A model generated the notes under the pieces. The model had not been told where the DNA came from. It saw only the letters and a program-made list of their open reading frames with translations, and made no database searches. Both the position numbers and the translations under genes were made by a program. A stretch of DNA of 64,000 nt from Bathymodiolus brooksi (Eukaryota; Mollusca; Bivalvia; Mytilida; Modiolidae), in NCBI GenBank assembly GCA_963680875.1, contig OY804579.1, forward strand, positions 49,130,536-49,194,535, read 5' to 3'. Below are positions 47,569 to 59,459 of the stretch, in pieces; the stretch's first letter is position 1; every line of letters starts with the position of its first letter.

Positions 47569-50500
47569 CAAAACCGTAGGAGTTAAGTACAAAAACCATA
47601 GGAGATAAGTACAAAAAACCATAGGAGATACATACATAAAACCATAAGAGATGCATACAGAAAACCATAGGAGATGCATACAGAAAACCATAGGAGATAA
47701 ATATACAAAACCATAGGAGATGCATACAGAAAACCATAGGAGATGCATACAGAAAACCATAGGAGATAAATATACAAAACCATAGGAGATGCATACAGAA
47801 AACCATAGGAGATGCATACAGAAAACCATAGGAGATAAATATACAAAACCATAGGAGATGCATACAGAAAACCATAGGAGATACATACAGAAAACCATAG
47901 GAGATGCATACAGAAAACCATAGGAGATGCATACAGAAAACCATAGGAGATAAATATACAAAACCATAGGAGATGCATACAGAACACCATAGGAGATACA
48001 TACAGAAAACCATAGGAGATACATACATAAAACCATAGGAGATGCATACAGAAAACCATAGGAGATAAATATACAAAACCATAGGAGATACATACATAAA
48101 ACCATAGGAGATACATACATAAAACCATAGGAGATGCATACAGAAAACCATAGGAGATAAATATACAAAACCATAGGAGATGCATACAGAAAACCATAGG
48201 AGATACATACAGAAAACCATAGGAGATACATACATAAAACCATAGGAGATGCATACATAAAACCATAGGAGATACATACAGAAAATCATAGGAGATACAT
48301 ACAGAAAACCATAGGAGATAAATATACAAAACCATAGGAGATGCATACAGAAAACCATAGGAGATACATACAGAAAACCATAGGAGATACATACATAAAA
48401 CCAAAGGAGATACATACAGAAAACCATAGGAGATAAATACAGAAAACCATAGGATATAAATATACAAAACCATAGGAGATAAATACGCAAAACCATAGGA
48501 GATACATACAGAAAATCATAGGAGATACATACATAAAACCATAGGAGATGCATACAGAAAACCATAGGAGATACATACAGAAAACCATAGGAGATACATA
48601 CAGAAAACCATAGGAGATTAATACAGAAAACCATAGGAGATAAATATACAAAACCATAGGAGATGCATACAGAAAACCATAGGAGATACATACAGAACAC
48701 CATAGGAGATACATACAGAAAACCATAGGAGATACATACAGAAAACCATAGGAGATGCATACAGAAAACCATAGGAGATGCATACAGAAAACCATAGGAG
48801 ATAAATATACAAAACCATAGGAGATGCATACAGAAAACCATAGGAGATGCATACAGAAAACCATAGGAGATAAATATACAAAACCATAGGAGATGCATAC
48901 AGAAAACCATAGGAGATACATACAGAAAACCATAGGAGATGCATACAGAAAACCATAGGAGATGCATACAGAAAACCATAGGAGATAAATATACAAAACC
49001 ATAGGAGATGCATACAGAACACCATAGGAGATACATACAGAAAACCATAGGAGATACATACATAAAACCATAGGAGATGCATACATAAAACCATAGGAGA
49101 TGCATACAGAAAACCATAGGAGATAAATATACAAAACCATAGGAGATACATACATAAAACCATAGGAGATACATACATAAAACCATAGGAGATGCATACA
49201 GAAAACCATAGGAGATAAATATACAAAACCATAGGAGATGCATACAGAAAACCATAGGAGATACATACAGAAAACCATAGGAGATACATACATAAAACCA
49301 AAGGAGATACATACAGAAAACCATAGGAGATAAATACAGAAAACCATAGGAGATAAATATACAAAACCATAGGAGATAAATACGCAAAACCATAGGAGAT
49401 ACATACAGAAAATCATAGGAGATACATACATAAAACCATAGGAGATGCATACAGAAAACCATAGGAGATACATACAGAAAACCATAGGAGATACATACAG
49501 AAAACCATAGGAGATTAATACAGAAAACCATAGGAGATACATACAGAAAACCATAGGAGATACATACAGAAAATCATAGGAGATACATACAGAAAACCAT
49601 AGGAGATAAATATACAAAACCATAGGAGATGCATACAGAAAACCATAGGAGATACATACAGAACACCATAGGAGATACATACAGAAAACCATAGGAGATA
49701 CATACAGAAAACCATAGGAGATGCATACAGAAAACCATAGGAGATGCATACAGAAAACCATAGGAGATAAATATACAAAACCATAGGAGATGCATACAGA
49801 AAACCATAGGAGATGCATACAGAAAACCATAGGAGATAAATATACAAAACCATAGGAGATGCATACAGAAAACCATAGGAGATACATACAGAAAACCATA
49901 GGAGATGCATACAGAAAACCATAGGAGATGCATACAGAAAACCATAGGAGATAAATATACAAAACCATAGGAGATGCATACAGAACACCATAGGAGATAC
50001 ATACAGAAAACCATAGGAGATACATACATAAAACCATAGGAGATGCATACAGAAAACCATAGGAGATAAATATACAAAACAATAGGAGATACATACATAA
50101 AACCATAGGAGATACATACATAAAACCATAGGAGATGCATACAGAAAACCATAGGAGATAAATATACAAAACCATAGGAGATGCATACAGAAAACCATAG
50201 GAGATACATACAGAAAACCATAGGAGATACATACATAAAACCATAGGAGATGCATACATAAAACCATAGGAGATACATACAGAAAACCATAGGAGATACA
50301 TACAGAAACCCATAGGAGATACATACATAAAACCAAAGGAGATACATACAGAAAACCATAGGAGATAAATACAGAAAACCATAGGAGATAAATATACAAA
50401 ACCATAGGAGATAAATACGCAAAACCATAGGAGATACATACAGAAAATCATAGGAGATACATACATAAAACCATAGGAGATGCATACAGAAAACCATAGG

Positions 50501-51032
50501 AGATACATACAGTAAACCATAGGAGATACATACAGAAAACCATAGGAGATTAATACAGAAAACCATAGGAGATACATACCGAAAACCATAGGAGATACAT
50601 ACAGAAAATCATAGGAGATACATACAGAAAACCATAGGAGATAAATATACAAAACCATAGGAGATGCATACAGAAAACCATAGGAGATACATACAGAACA
50701 CCATAGGAGATACATACAGAAAACCATAGGAGATACATACAGAAAATCATAGGAGATACATACATAAAACCATAGGAGATACATACAGAAAACCATAGGA
50801 GATGCATACAGAAAACCATAGGAGATACATACAGAAAACCATAGGAGATACATACAGAAAACCATAGGAGATGCATACAGAAAACCATAGGAGATACATA
50901 CAGAAAACCATTGGAGATACATACAGAAAACCATAGGAGATACATACAGAAAAGCATAGGAGATACATACAGAAAATCATAGGAGATACATACAGAAAAC
51001 CATAGGAGATACATACAGAAAACCATATGAGA
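47569..51032 (-). repeat. 23-bp tandem array, about 150 copies
   Basis: The plus-strand unit is CCATAGGAGATACATACAGA followed by AAA. Common forms have GATGCATAC or GATAAATATAC. Length stays 23 bp, so reading shifts frame each unit and returns after 69 bp. On the minus strand all three frames lack stops, which yields ORFs up to 882 codons with a 23-residue period (MVFCMYLLWFSVCISYGF...). They are aromatic and hydrophobic, have no coding bias, and overlap each other, so I reject them as genes. Blocks near 48392, 49290 and 50327 recur with offsets of about 39 and 45 units. Confidence 0.95.
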
Positions 51033-52567
51033 TACAACACGATACAATGAAAAATCAATAAAAACTACTGGTACATGACAGCTATAGACAGAGTGTCGGT
51101 TAAAACAAAGGAGATGATTTCAATTTCCCACTGCGAACTTTATATGTACATGTAGCAACATTCCAGCAGCTGCATATTGAGTATATGCATAAGTTGATAC
51201 GATATTCTAGAGCTTGTGGTTTCCATCATAATTTCCATGAAAGAGGGTTGCTGCTATCAAAGGAAGCCACAGAATGAAGGATGGTTATGATGAAGCAAAG
51301 AGTTGGAAATTCGAACGGTCGTCACCTAGTACTTGCTTGACCGCTACGGAATAACTAAATCACAAATTATCACGGAGAGATTATGCTTGTCATAATCACA
51401 ACCCTTCCTTTCCCATTCATTATATATCACCGGCTTTTTAACAAGAGTAACACAACGGCAACTTGTTGATCAGGAACTGACTCCTGTGCACATATATTCG
51501 CCCACGATTTTAATTGATGTTCGTGTTGAACAACGTTCAGTTTTCTGAATAGTATTTTGCCGAACCACTGTTTGTCTTTATTTCTTTTCATTGCATTGTA
51601 TCTTCTTCGAATTACGGTTTCAAATTACCCCTTTGTTACCTCCAAACTTTTCTTTCTATCCCTACATCCAACAAAGATATATAAAATGTAAATGCATACA
51701 CACTATCAACAAGAAAATTGTAGAATATACTACATCCAGTCAAATCCATATTTTAGCACTGAAAATGTAACTAATTGTTTTTATTTCGGTTTTATTAGAT
51801 ATATGTATAATTGAAATGAACAGTCCCTCAATAATGTAATTAGTTCAAACTAAAGTCAATCTACATCAGACATAGGTAAAATTAGCCAGGTTTGGCTGTT
51901 CTCTTTATGCCCTTTGATTTATTTGCTCTCAAACACTTTTAAATTATTTTGCTTTCAAATCCTTTGACCTTGGGCGTACTTCAGAAACGCGTCGTCCGTA
52001 CTAATTTAGATATCGACGTGTTTATCACTATTAAATACCACCCACATGATTTATTGCAAATCTTTGTTGTGCCCGGGGTTTGGTACCGGGTATATTAAGC
52101 TTTTTAGTGTCCGCAAGTTCCTCCATTCGTCTGTCGGTACGTTAATTTGGGTTTTCTTTTTCGTTTCCGTTCAATGACTTAAGTTAACCTTCAGCAAATC
52201 ATATGAAGTGACATCGAAGGTGAAATATTTTACAAAGGAGGCAAAGCTCGATTTTGGGGATAGACACCTTTTTCAGTTCTGGGGTTTTGGTTCTTTCTAT
52301 ATATAGATGACCTCCTAGATTGTATCACAGATGGTTGGAAATTAAGGATACCATAGAGTTTGCTTCATACCTTTACCTCTACATGGACATTGACAATAAG
52401 TAACAACTGAGAACCTAATTATACGACAAACGAGAAGTTTTCAACTTCCCAATTTTAAACTCCACTTTCCTTTGTAGAAATAGTCCATCACCACATGCAT
52501 ATATACCAAGTATATATATTTCAATTAATACTATATTACAGGGCTTCTACATCATATTAAAATTCTC
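51033..52567. other. Intergenic, no gene seen
   Basis: AT-rich DNA with a family D fragment in minus orientation (about 51348-51485, GTTACTCTTGTT inverse and GAAAGGAAGGG inverse) and other likely dispersed repeat pieces near 51930-52310. No exon with splice and phase support was found. Confidence 0.4.
51348..51485 (-). mobile_element. Family D 3' fragment, minus strand
   Basis: The reverse complement reads GTGTTACTCTTGTTAAAAAG, GGGAAAGGAAGGGTTGTGAT and TTAGTTATTCCGTAGCGG, matching the 3' part of the 25918-26212 copy. Confidence 0.5.
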
Positions 52568-52803
52568 GGGACCGCCGTGGTCGTGATCGTATGATAGTTG
52601 GCCATGGATCTACAACTGCCATGTGTAATCAGTGTCTATCACCACTAAATTTATGAGTTGAAATACGCTCATGGCGAGGTGTAAAATTTGTCAGTGACTT
52701 GCGGCAAATCGGTGGAAGTCTCCACCTATAAAATTGACCGCCACGATATGACTGAAATACTCTTGAAGGTGGCGTTAAACACAATAACCATAACTCTAAC
52801 CCT
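52568..52803 (+). mobile_element. tRNA-derived SINE, plus strand
   Basis: It has the best-preserved 5' part: GACCGCCGTGGTCGTGATCG and TATGATAGTTGG (box A region), GTGTCTATCACCACTAAAT, a degraded box B (GAGTTGAAATACG), and the end CATAACTCTAACCCT. Confidence 0.68.
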
Positions 52804-53361
52804 ATTAAGATTGTTCTTGATTGATGTTTGCTACAGTTTTTGATTGGGTCCGTGTTTCTCAACTTTAGTTTTCTGGGTTGGGTCACGTTAATTTTTGTTT
52901 TGTTTTTGTCTCACGTTTTTAGTTTTGAACACATGTTTGACTTTTTTGGACTTTTTATTATCACATCATGTCATCTTCTGTCTTTCTTACACAACACGTT
53001 GCAATTATAGAGATTTAATGAAGTTAAAGTGTTCATTGAAGTTAATTAGGTTATATAAGGTTTAAATACCATAACATATATAATCATATTCTTCACATGT
53101 AAAGTATGTCTAGATCCAAATCTAAGGTTGGCTTAATGCGGTCTAATTAAATGAACGTGTGATGATCTAACTATATTTTAGAATTTTGTGTCCTAAGTAT
53201 ATATTGTGGAAAATAATTACACTATGACTATTCTTTTACCAGGATCACACATACAAAGGTAATACTTTACATTTATCGTGTGTTTAATAGTAATTCCTAA
53301 AATGGTTCCATCGATCTGCATTTTGACCTTTCAAATTAAATAGTTGATATTTGTGAAAGAA

Positions 53362-55572
53362 AGGTTTGAAGATACCACAGGGGTATTCAGAAGCCGTTAA
53401 TCTAAGATACCACAGGGGTAATCAGAAGACGTAAATCTAAGATACCACAGGGGTAATCAGAAGCCGTTAATCTAAGATACCACAGGGGTAATCAGAAGAC
53501 GTAAATCTAAGATACCACAGGGGTAATCAGAAGCCGTATATCTAAGATACCACAGGGGTAATCAGAAGACGTAAATCTAAGATACCACAGGGGTAATCAG
53601 AAGCCGTAAATCTAAGATACCACAGGGGTAATCAGAAGCCGTATATCTAAGATACCACAGGGGTAATCAGAAGACGTAAATCTAAGATACCACAGGGGTA
53701 ATCAGAAGCCGTAAATCTAAGATACCACAGGGGTAATCAGAAGCCGTATATCTAAGATACCACAGGGGTAATCAGAAACCGTAAATCTAAGATACCACAG
53801 GGGTAATCATAAGTCGTAAATCTAAGATACCACAGGGGTAATCAGATGCCGTAAATCTAAGATGCCACAGGGGTAATCAGAAGCCGTAAATCTAAGATGC
53901 CACAGGGGTAATCAGAAGCCGTAAATCTATGATACCACAGGGGTAATCAGAAGCCGTTAATCTAAGATACCACAGGGGTAATCAGAAGCCGTAAATCTAA
54001 GATACCACAGGGGTAATCAGAAGCCGTAAATCTAAGATACCACAGGGGTAATCAGAAGCCGTTAATCTAAGATACCACAGGGGTAATCAGAAGCCGTAAA
54101 TCTAAGATACCACAGAGGTAATCAGAAGCCGTAAATCTAAGATACCACAGGGGTAATCAGAAGCCGTAAATCTAAGATACCACAGGGGTAATCATAAGAC
54201 GTAAAACTAAGATTCCACGGGGGTAATCAGATGTCGTAAATCTAAGATACCAGAGGGTAATCAGAAGCCGTAAATCTAAGATACCACAGGGGTAATTAGC
54301 AGTCGTAAATCTAAGATACCACAGGGGTAATCAGAAGCCGTAAATCTAAGATACCACAGGGGTAATCAGAAGCCGTAAATCTAAAATACCACAGGGGTAA
54401 TCATAAGTCGTAAATCTAAGATACCACAGGGGTAATCAGATGACGTAAATCTAAGATGCCACAGGGGTAATCAGAAGTCGTAAATCTAAGATGCCACAGG
54501 GGTAATCAGAAGCCGTAAGTCTAAGATACCACAGGAGTAATCAGAAGCCGTAAATCTAAGATACCACAGGGGTAATCAGAAGCCGTAAGTCTAAGATACC
54601 ACAGGGGTAATCAGAAGCCGTAAGTTTAAGATACCACAGGGGTAATCAGAAGACGTAAGTCTAAGATACCACAGGGGTAATCAGAAGCCGTAAGTTTAAG
54701 ATACCACAGGAGTAATCAGAAGCCGTAAATCTAAGATACCACAGGGGTAATCAGAAGCCGTAAGTCTAAGATACCACAGGGGTAATCAGAAGCCGTAAGT
54801 TTAAGATACCACAGGGGTAATCAGAAGACGTAAGTCTAAGATACCACAGGGGTAATCAGAAGCGTAAGTTTAAGATACCACAGGGGTAATCAGAAGCCGT
54901 AAATCTAAAATACCACAGGGGTAATCAGAAGACGTAAGTCTAAGATACCACAGGGGTAATCAGAAGCCGTAAGTTTAAGATACCACAGGAGTAATCAGAA
55001 GCCGTAAATCTAAGATACCACAGGGGTAATCAGAAGCCGTTAGTCTAAGATACCACAGGGGTAATCAGAAGCCGTAAGTTTAAGATACCACAGGGGTAAT
55101 CAGAAGACGTAAGTCTAAGATACCACAGGGGTAATCAGAAGCCGTAAGTTTAAGATACCACAGGGGTAATCAGAAGCCGTAAATCTAAAATACCACAGGG
55201 GTAATCAGAAGACGTAAGTCTAAGATACCACAGGGGTAATCAGAAGCCGTAAGTTTAAGATACCACAGGGGTAATCAGAAGCCGTAAATCTAGAATACCA
55301 CAGGGGTAATCAGAAGTCGTAAATCTAAGATACCACAGGGGTAATCAGAAGCCGTAAATCTAAAATACCACAGGGGTAATCAGAAGTCGTAAATCTAAAA
55401 TACCACAGGGGTAATCAGAAGCCGTAAATCTATGATACCACAGGGGTAATCAGAAGCCGTAAATCTAAAATACCACAGGGGTAATCAGAAGTCGTAAATC
55501 TAAAATACCACAGGGGTAATCAGAAGCCGTAAATCTAAAATACCACAGGGGTAATCAGAAGACGTAAATCGA
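53362..55572 (+). repeat. 35-bp tandem array, about 63 copies, grown inside a family D repeat
   Basis: The unit is GATACCACAGGGGTAATCAG followed by AAGCCGTAAATCTAA. The array begins with the family D start GTTTGAAGATACCACAGGGG and runs into the next family D part (CGAAGAAGGACAGAGAATAC, AATGGGCAAAAGAAAAAGG) at its right end. Single-copy versions of the same module occur at 30893 and 33117. Units with AAGTCTAAG/AAGTTTAAG dominate 54.5-55.3 kb. Confidence 0.95.
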
Positions 55573-55760
55573 AGAAGGACAGAGAATACAATGGGCAAAA
55601 GAAAAAGGACAAAAGGAAAAACAATGATCTACAAAACATCAAACAGAAAACTAATGATCGAGTAACGTGAACAACACTAACAACCGGGATGAACTCGGGT
55701 GCTCCGGAAGGGTAAGCAGTTCCTGCATCACATGTGGCACCCGTAGTGTTACTCTTGAAA
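55573..55760 (+). mobile_element. Remainder of the family D copy that holds the 35-bp array
   Basis: AACAATGATCTACAAAACATC, GGATGAACTCGGGTGCTCCG, GAAGGGTAAGCAGTTCCTGC and TGTTACTCTTGAAAGC follow in the family order seen at 24785-25036. Confidence 0.65.
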
Positions 55761-55894
55761 GCTTAGACAGTGATGCCCAGAAATTATATCAATGCCAACA
55801 AAACGAACAATCACCTTTCATCTACAAATGACAGTTTATTTTCCCAGATTAAAACAAATAAGATAATAATTTGTGTGTTTTTTTGTTTTTTTTT

Positions 55895-55902
55895 TATATA
55901 AT
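55895..55902 (+). promoter_or_regulatory. TATA-like box upstream of gene 2
   Basis: TATATAAT after a poly-T run lies about 80 bp before the ATG at 55979, a fitting distance for a short 5' UTR. Weak evidence in AT-rich DNA. Confidence 0.3.
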
Positions 55903-55978
55903 AGGAGATGTGTAGTAGAATGACTAAATAAAACAAAGATATATGCATTTATAGACTGGTATTGAACTGAGTGTCATC

Positions 55979-56027
55979 ATGTTTCCTGGATCCACGTCCC
56001 TTGTGTTAGTTAACCTCATCTGCATTG
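55979..56027 (+). CDS. Gene 2, exon 1: signal-peptide exon
   Basis: The ATG opens 16 codons (MFPGSTSLVLVNLICI) with a hydrophobic stretch and stops in phase 1 at ATTG/GTAAGTC, a strong donor. The arrangement (short secretory leader, phase 1 donor) copies exon 1 of gene 1, so a related surface protein gene probably starts here. The open frame continues 235 bp into the intron by chance. Confidence 0.5.
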
Positions 56028-56654
56028 GTAAGTCTATAAAGTCAGTAAGACTGTCAAAAATATTGTGCATCATAATAATAAAAAATGTTATACGTTCGAA
56101 ATTGCAGAGCAATAGTAAAGCTTTAAGAACTAAGAAATTCGATGTTGTATATTCGATTCCTGCCGATGGAAAAACAAAAATACAAAAGAAAATTTGTCAG
56201 CTAAACAACTCCATCTTTATTGGGTTGATTATATATACTAGAGCAACTGTGAATTTGAATTAATAACTGACAGTATGGTTTGCAAAAAATATTTGACAAA
56301 AAGTTATATTTTTATAATCGACATTGGCTTGACAAAATGTAAAGAGAGTAAAAGTAAAGTAGACAATTAAACACAGGAGTGGAGCGAAAAGTGGGGTGGG
56401 AGGGGGCATAGTTTCGCCCCCATTGCAACCGGCCCTTACGATCCTGGTCCAAATCGAACACTTGTTAATGCAAATGAGACAACATGTACAACTCTTCTCG
56501 TACCTAATGATTTGTCTATTATTTGGTAATAAGAAGAGATTTATGTAATGGTAAAGTTCAGACATGTCTATTGTTGGTGTTTAATATGTTGAGAGAAAAG
56601 TTATAACTAAAAGAGAGTTTCTATGCATCGTGTTATTGTAGTTTGATTTATTTC

Positions 56655-56900
56655 AAAGGGTTATGGGTTAGGGTTATGGTGTTTAACGCCACTTTCAACA
56701 ATATTTGAGTTATGTCGTGGTTGTCAGTTTTATTGGTGGAGGAAATCAGAGTAACCGGGGGAAAACCGCCAACCTGTCGACAGTCACCGACAAACTTTAT
56801 CACCGCCGACCTGTCGCCAGTCACTGACAAACTTTATCACCGCCGACCTGTTGCCAGTCACTGACAAACTTTATCACATGATATTGTATCGAGTACACAC
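56655..56900 (-). mobile_element. tRNA-derived SINE, minus strand, with internal triplication
   Basis: GGGTTAGGGTTATGGTGTTT, TATGTCGTGGTTGTCAG and ATCACATGATATTGTATCGAG are the inverse of the SINE body. The 5' tRNA-like part is missing. The segment ACCGCCGACCTGTCGCCAGT CACTGACAAACTTTATC-type unit is present three times. Confidence 0.65.
56765..56875 (+). repeat. 37-bp triplication inside the SINE
   Basis: Three head-to-tail copies of a 37-bp piece (ACCGCC...GACAAACTTTATC) differ by only a few bases. Other SINE copies in the window have one copy of this part. Confidence 0.9.
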
Positions 56901-57051
56901 AAAGATTATCATTAGTCAAATAAAATACAAAAAAGAAACGAAAACTTAAGCAAATGAAGAACTGTCAACTTTCTACTATTAACCAATCTTTTTTATTACC
57001 ATGCTTTAAATGTCCATAACAAAAGCTAAAGGATAGCTTTATATTTCATAG

Positions 57052-57087
57052 GAACAATCCATACCACGACAGATACTCTAACTGAAA
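57052..57087 (+). CDS. Gene 2, candidate exon 2 (36 nt)
   Basis: A 36-nt phase 1-1 exon between TATATTTCATAG and CTGAAA/GTGAGT encodes TIHTTTDTLTE after a Gly codon shared with exon 1. It is small, so a chance match is possible. The Thr-rich linker right after the leader is plausible. Further exons would lie beyond the window or were not recognised. Confidence 0.4.
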
Positions 57088-57905
57088 GTGAGTATCAATA
57101 TCAATCTATGTCGTTTACTTTCTTGACACTTATAGGCCAGCGGCAAAATCTAAAAAGGCGCTTATTTAAAGAGTTAAATCAACCCATCGACTACACACCT
57201 AAATATATTTTCAAATGCTAGATTATGCATTTAGCTAATAAATTTAGCATGCCGTAAGAAAATCGTATGGTCACGTTATCACGAAAACTACATTTTTCTA
57301 GGATTAATGCGTTTTTGGAGAAAGTCCGATCATACTCAGTAAAATCAATATTTTACATGATTTATGCACCTTCGGCAATTTGTTGCACTTGTAGTTTTTA
57401 AATTTAACTTAAATAAATAAAATAAGCCAAAATATCTTATTAAAATAACTTTTATTTCATCAGTTTGGCTTCTTTGAATCCAGCAGATGTGGTAAATATT
57501 TTAACGGTTACTTTTAAAATTATGTCAGAAGAAATACTTTCATTAAATTGATCTCAAACTTTTTTTAAAACAAAAGTGTAAACATAGTTTACATAAAACA
57601 TTATCATTATAGCGCCAATTTCTACGAGTTTAAGAGGTTTGGACCGTTTTTAAATGCACATCAACATATCGAAAGTAGAAAATGATTCCGGATATTTTGC
57701 CCGTGACTTTTTAAAATTATAATCCTCAGTCCGATCAAATCTTATTGCATCGAGACCAAAGCATATTTTCTTAATAATTACTTATATTCTTGTGTTATCT
57801 GTATTTGATTGTTGTCACCCTTCATTGATAACATTTGCTGTTGTTAATTGTAACGTCTTAGTTACAAAAGGTGGTTTGAAATATTGTTTGTAGAGAATTT
57901 AATTA
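57088..57905. other. Unannotated AT-rich stretch
   Basis: No repeat array, exon or RNA gene can be supported. If gene 2 is real this is within its second intron. Confidence 0.35.
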
Positions 57906-59454
57906 GTGTTTACAAGTTGTCAGAAAATCATTTGTCGGAACTATTCTGAGTGTTTTCCGGAAAATGGCACAGTTTGGCTTCTTCCATTTAGTGCTAAGAG
58001 GAGTACACCTTCAATAGAATGGAACCAATGTATCATTTGTCAATGTAAAAGTCTTGAACAATTATACGTTTTTACAGATAGGGACAAATAGACTTTTATT
58101 AAAACCGCAGAGGTACGTCAAGATGAGGTATACAGACGATTAATAGTAGAGGTGTCTTCAATTACTCATGTTGTATCTGAAAGTTGTGTGGTGAAATATC
58201 ATAGGTCCTGTTGCAAATCACATACCAGTAAACAAAATATTACGTGTTTTGCACAAAAAAAGACAATAAAAGAAGTGCCCGATAGTAAATCAAGTAGTAC
58301 ATTTGTATGTTCAAATGATATTACTTACAGATCTGATTGGACTTATTGTATTTTCTGTAAAAAGAAAAGTTATAAAAAAGACCATAAGCTCCTCAAAATT
58401 GAATCACAAGTCGCTTATTAGATTTCTCGGCGATTACATTGTCAAACATATTAATCAGAACAGTTCTCTCCAAGAAGGGCTATCACTTTACCTGGCCGGT
58501 TTATTTTCTAATCCTGAAACAGTTAAAATGTTGAATCAGAATGGTATGTTAGATTGCAGTTGTTTGGCAAGCACACAAGAAGAGGCGGATACTCGCATAA
58601 TTTTGCATGCACTGTATTCTGACAAACTGTACCAAGAGAATAACGTTCAAGGTCGCATTGTTGTGAAATCCCCAGATACGGACATTCTTGTCCTTTTAGT
58701 ACATTATTTTCCAAAAATAAAAAACCCAAGTGAGCTTTGGTTTCAAACAGGACTTATTACGAGCACTAAGGATTATAGACGTTATATCCCTATATACGAG
58801 TTATGCAAGTCATTGAGCTCCGTTGTGTGTGAGATCTTGCCAGCTGCTTATGCTCTAACTGGGTGTGGTACCACTTCTTCGTTCTTTGGTATCGGGAAGA
58901 AGTCTATGTTGAAAGCTCTGTAAGAGACACCCAATCAGTTTAGTGATTTTCTCGAATAGAATGCTCTGACATAGATAATTCAGTCGATCCAAGCCGAAAA
59001 CTAATATCAAGGCTGTATGATCTGAAGGGAAAGTCGAAACGATGCCATATCGATCTGAACAAATTGCGGGTAAAATTGGCAACTGTCATAGATTCTACTT
59101 TGGTGAGACTTCCTCCGAGTGAAGACACATTTAAAAAGCATGTTCTTAGATCTTCGTACAAAACAAAAGATATGGTTAAATGCACATATTCCAAAGCCAG
59201 CAGTTGGGTCACCTTTTGAGCATGGTTGAAAAGATGGAAAGTTTGGTCTTGAATTAATATTGTTTGAAGATCAAATGTCATCTGACTTTTTGCAGGACCT
59301 CGTATGCACATGCAAAGGAAGGTCCGTTTGTAGTAAAGGCTGTGTTTGTTTTGAACAGAATTTGTCCTGCACAGAACTTTGTCCTTGCCAAGCATTAGAC
59401 CTCTGTCACAATGTGATTACACACAGGACAGATATCGAAGATGACGATGCGTAA
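57906..59454 (+). pseudogene. Broken TE-type gene: zinc-finger pieces, FEN1/XPG-like nuclease region, Cys-rich C terminus
   Basis: The open pieces follow one protein family order. At 57906-58091 there is a C-x2-C finger (WNQCIICQCKS) ending at a TAG. At 58152-58421 comes HRSCCKSHTSK and a second finger TYCIFCKKKSYKKDHKL. At about 58400-58923, in another frame, STQEEADTRIILHA, VVKSPDTDILVLLVHYFP and ALTGCGTTSSFFGIGKKS follow. After stops, a degraded stretch (KLRVKLATVIDSTLVRLPPS) leads to a Cys-rich end at 59260-59454 (CTCKGRSVCSKGCVC, CTELCPC). The EADT, DTD and GCD-type acidic motifs resemble FEN1/XPG nucleases; here the last Asp is Gly (codon 58867). The family is widespread in cnidarians and molluscs as uncharacterised repeat-like genes. 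Two or more frame breaks and a probable internal deletion make it a pseudogene. Confidence 0.62.
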
Positions 59455-59459
59455 GCACG

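Larger units (their letters stand above)
56028..57051 (+). other. Gene 2 intron 1
   Basis: Bounded by GTAAGT and TTTCATAG. It contains the minus-strand SINE with the tripled segment. Otherwise AT-rich with no feature. Confidence 0.35.

Noticed and set aside
47482..51058. Minus-strand ORFs up to 882 codons (MVFCMYLLWF... repeats), which look like a multi-pass membrane protein
   Set aside because: The 23-bp array is open in all three minus frames, giving the same peptide in each. No unique sequence, splice sites or start context support a gene.
53243..53258. Possible 16-nt micro-exon between TTTTACCAG and GTAATA
   Set aside because: The length does not keep frame with any neighbour and no flanking exon is visible.
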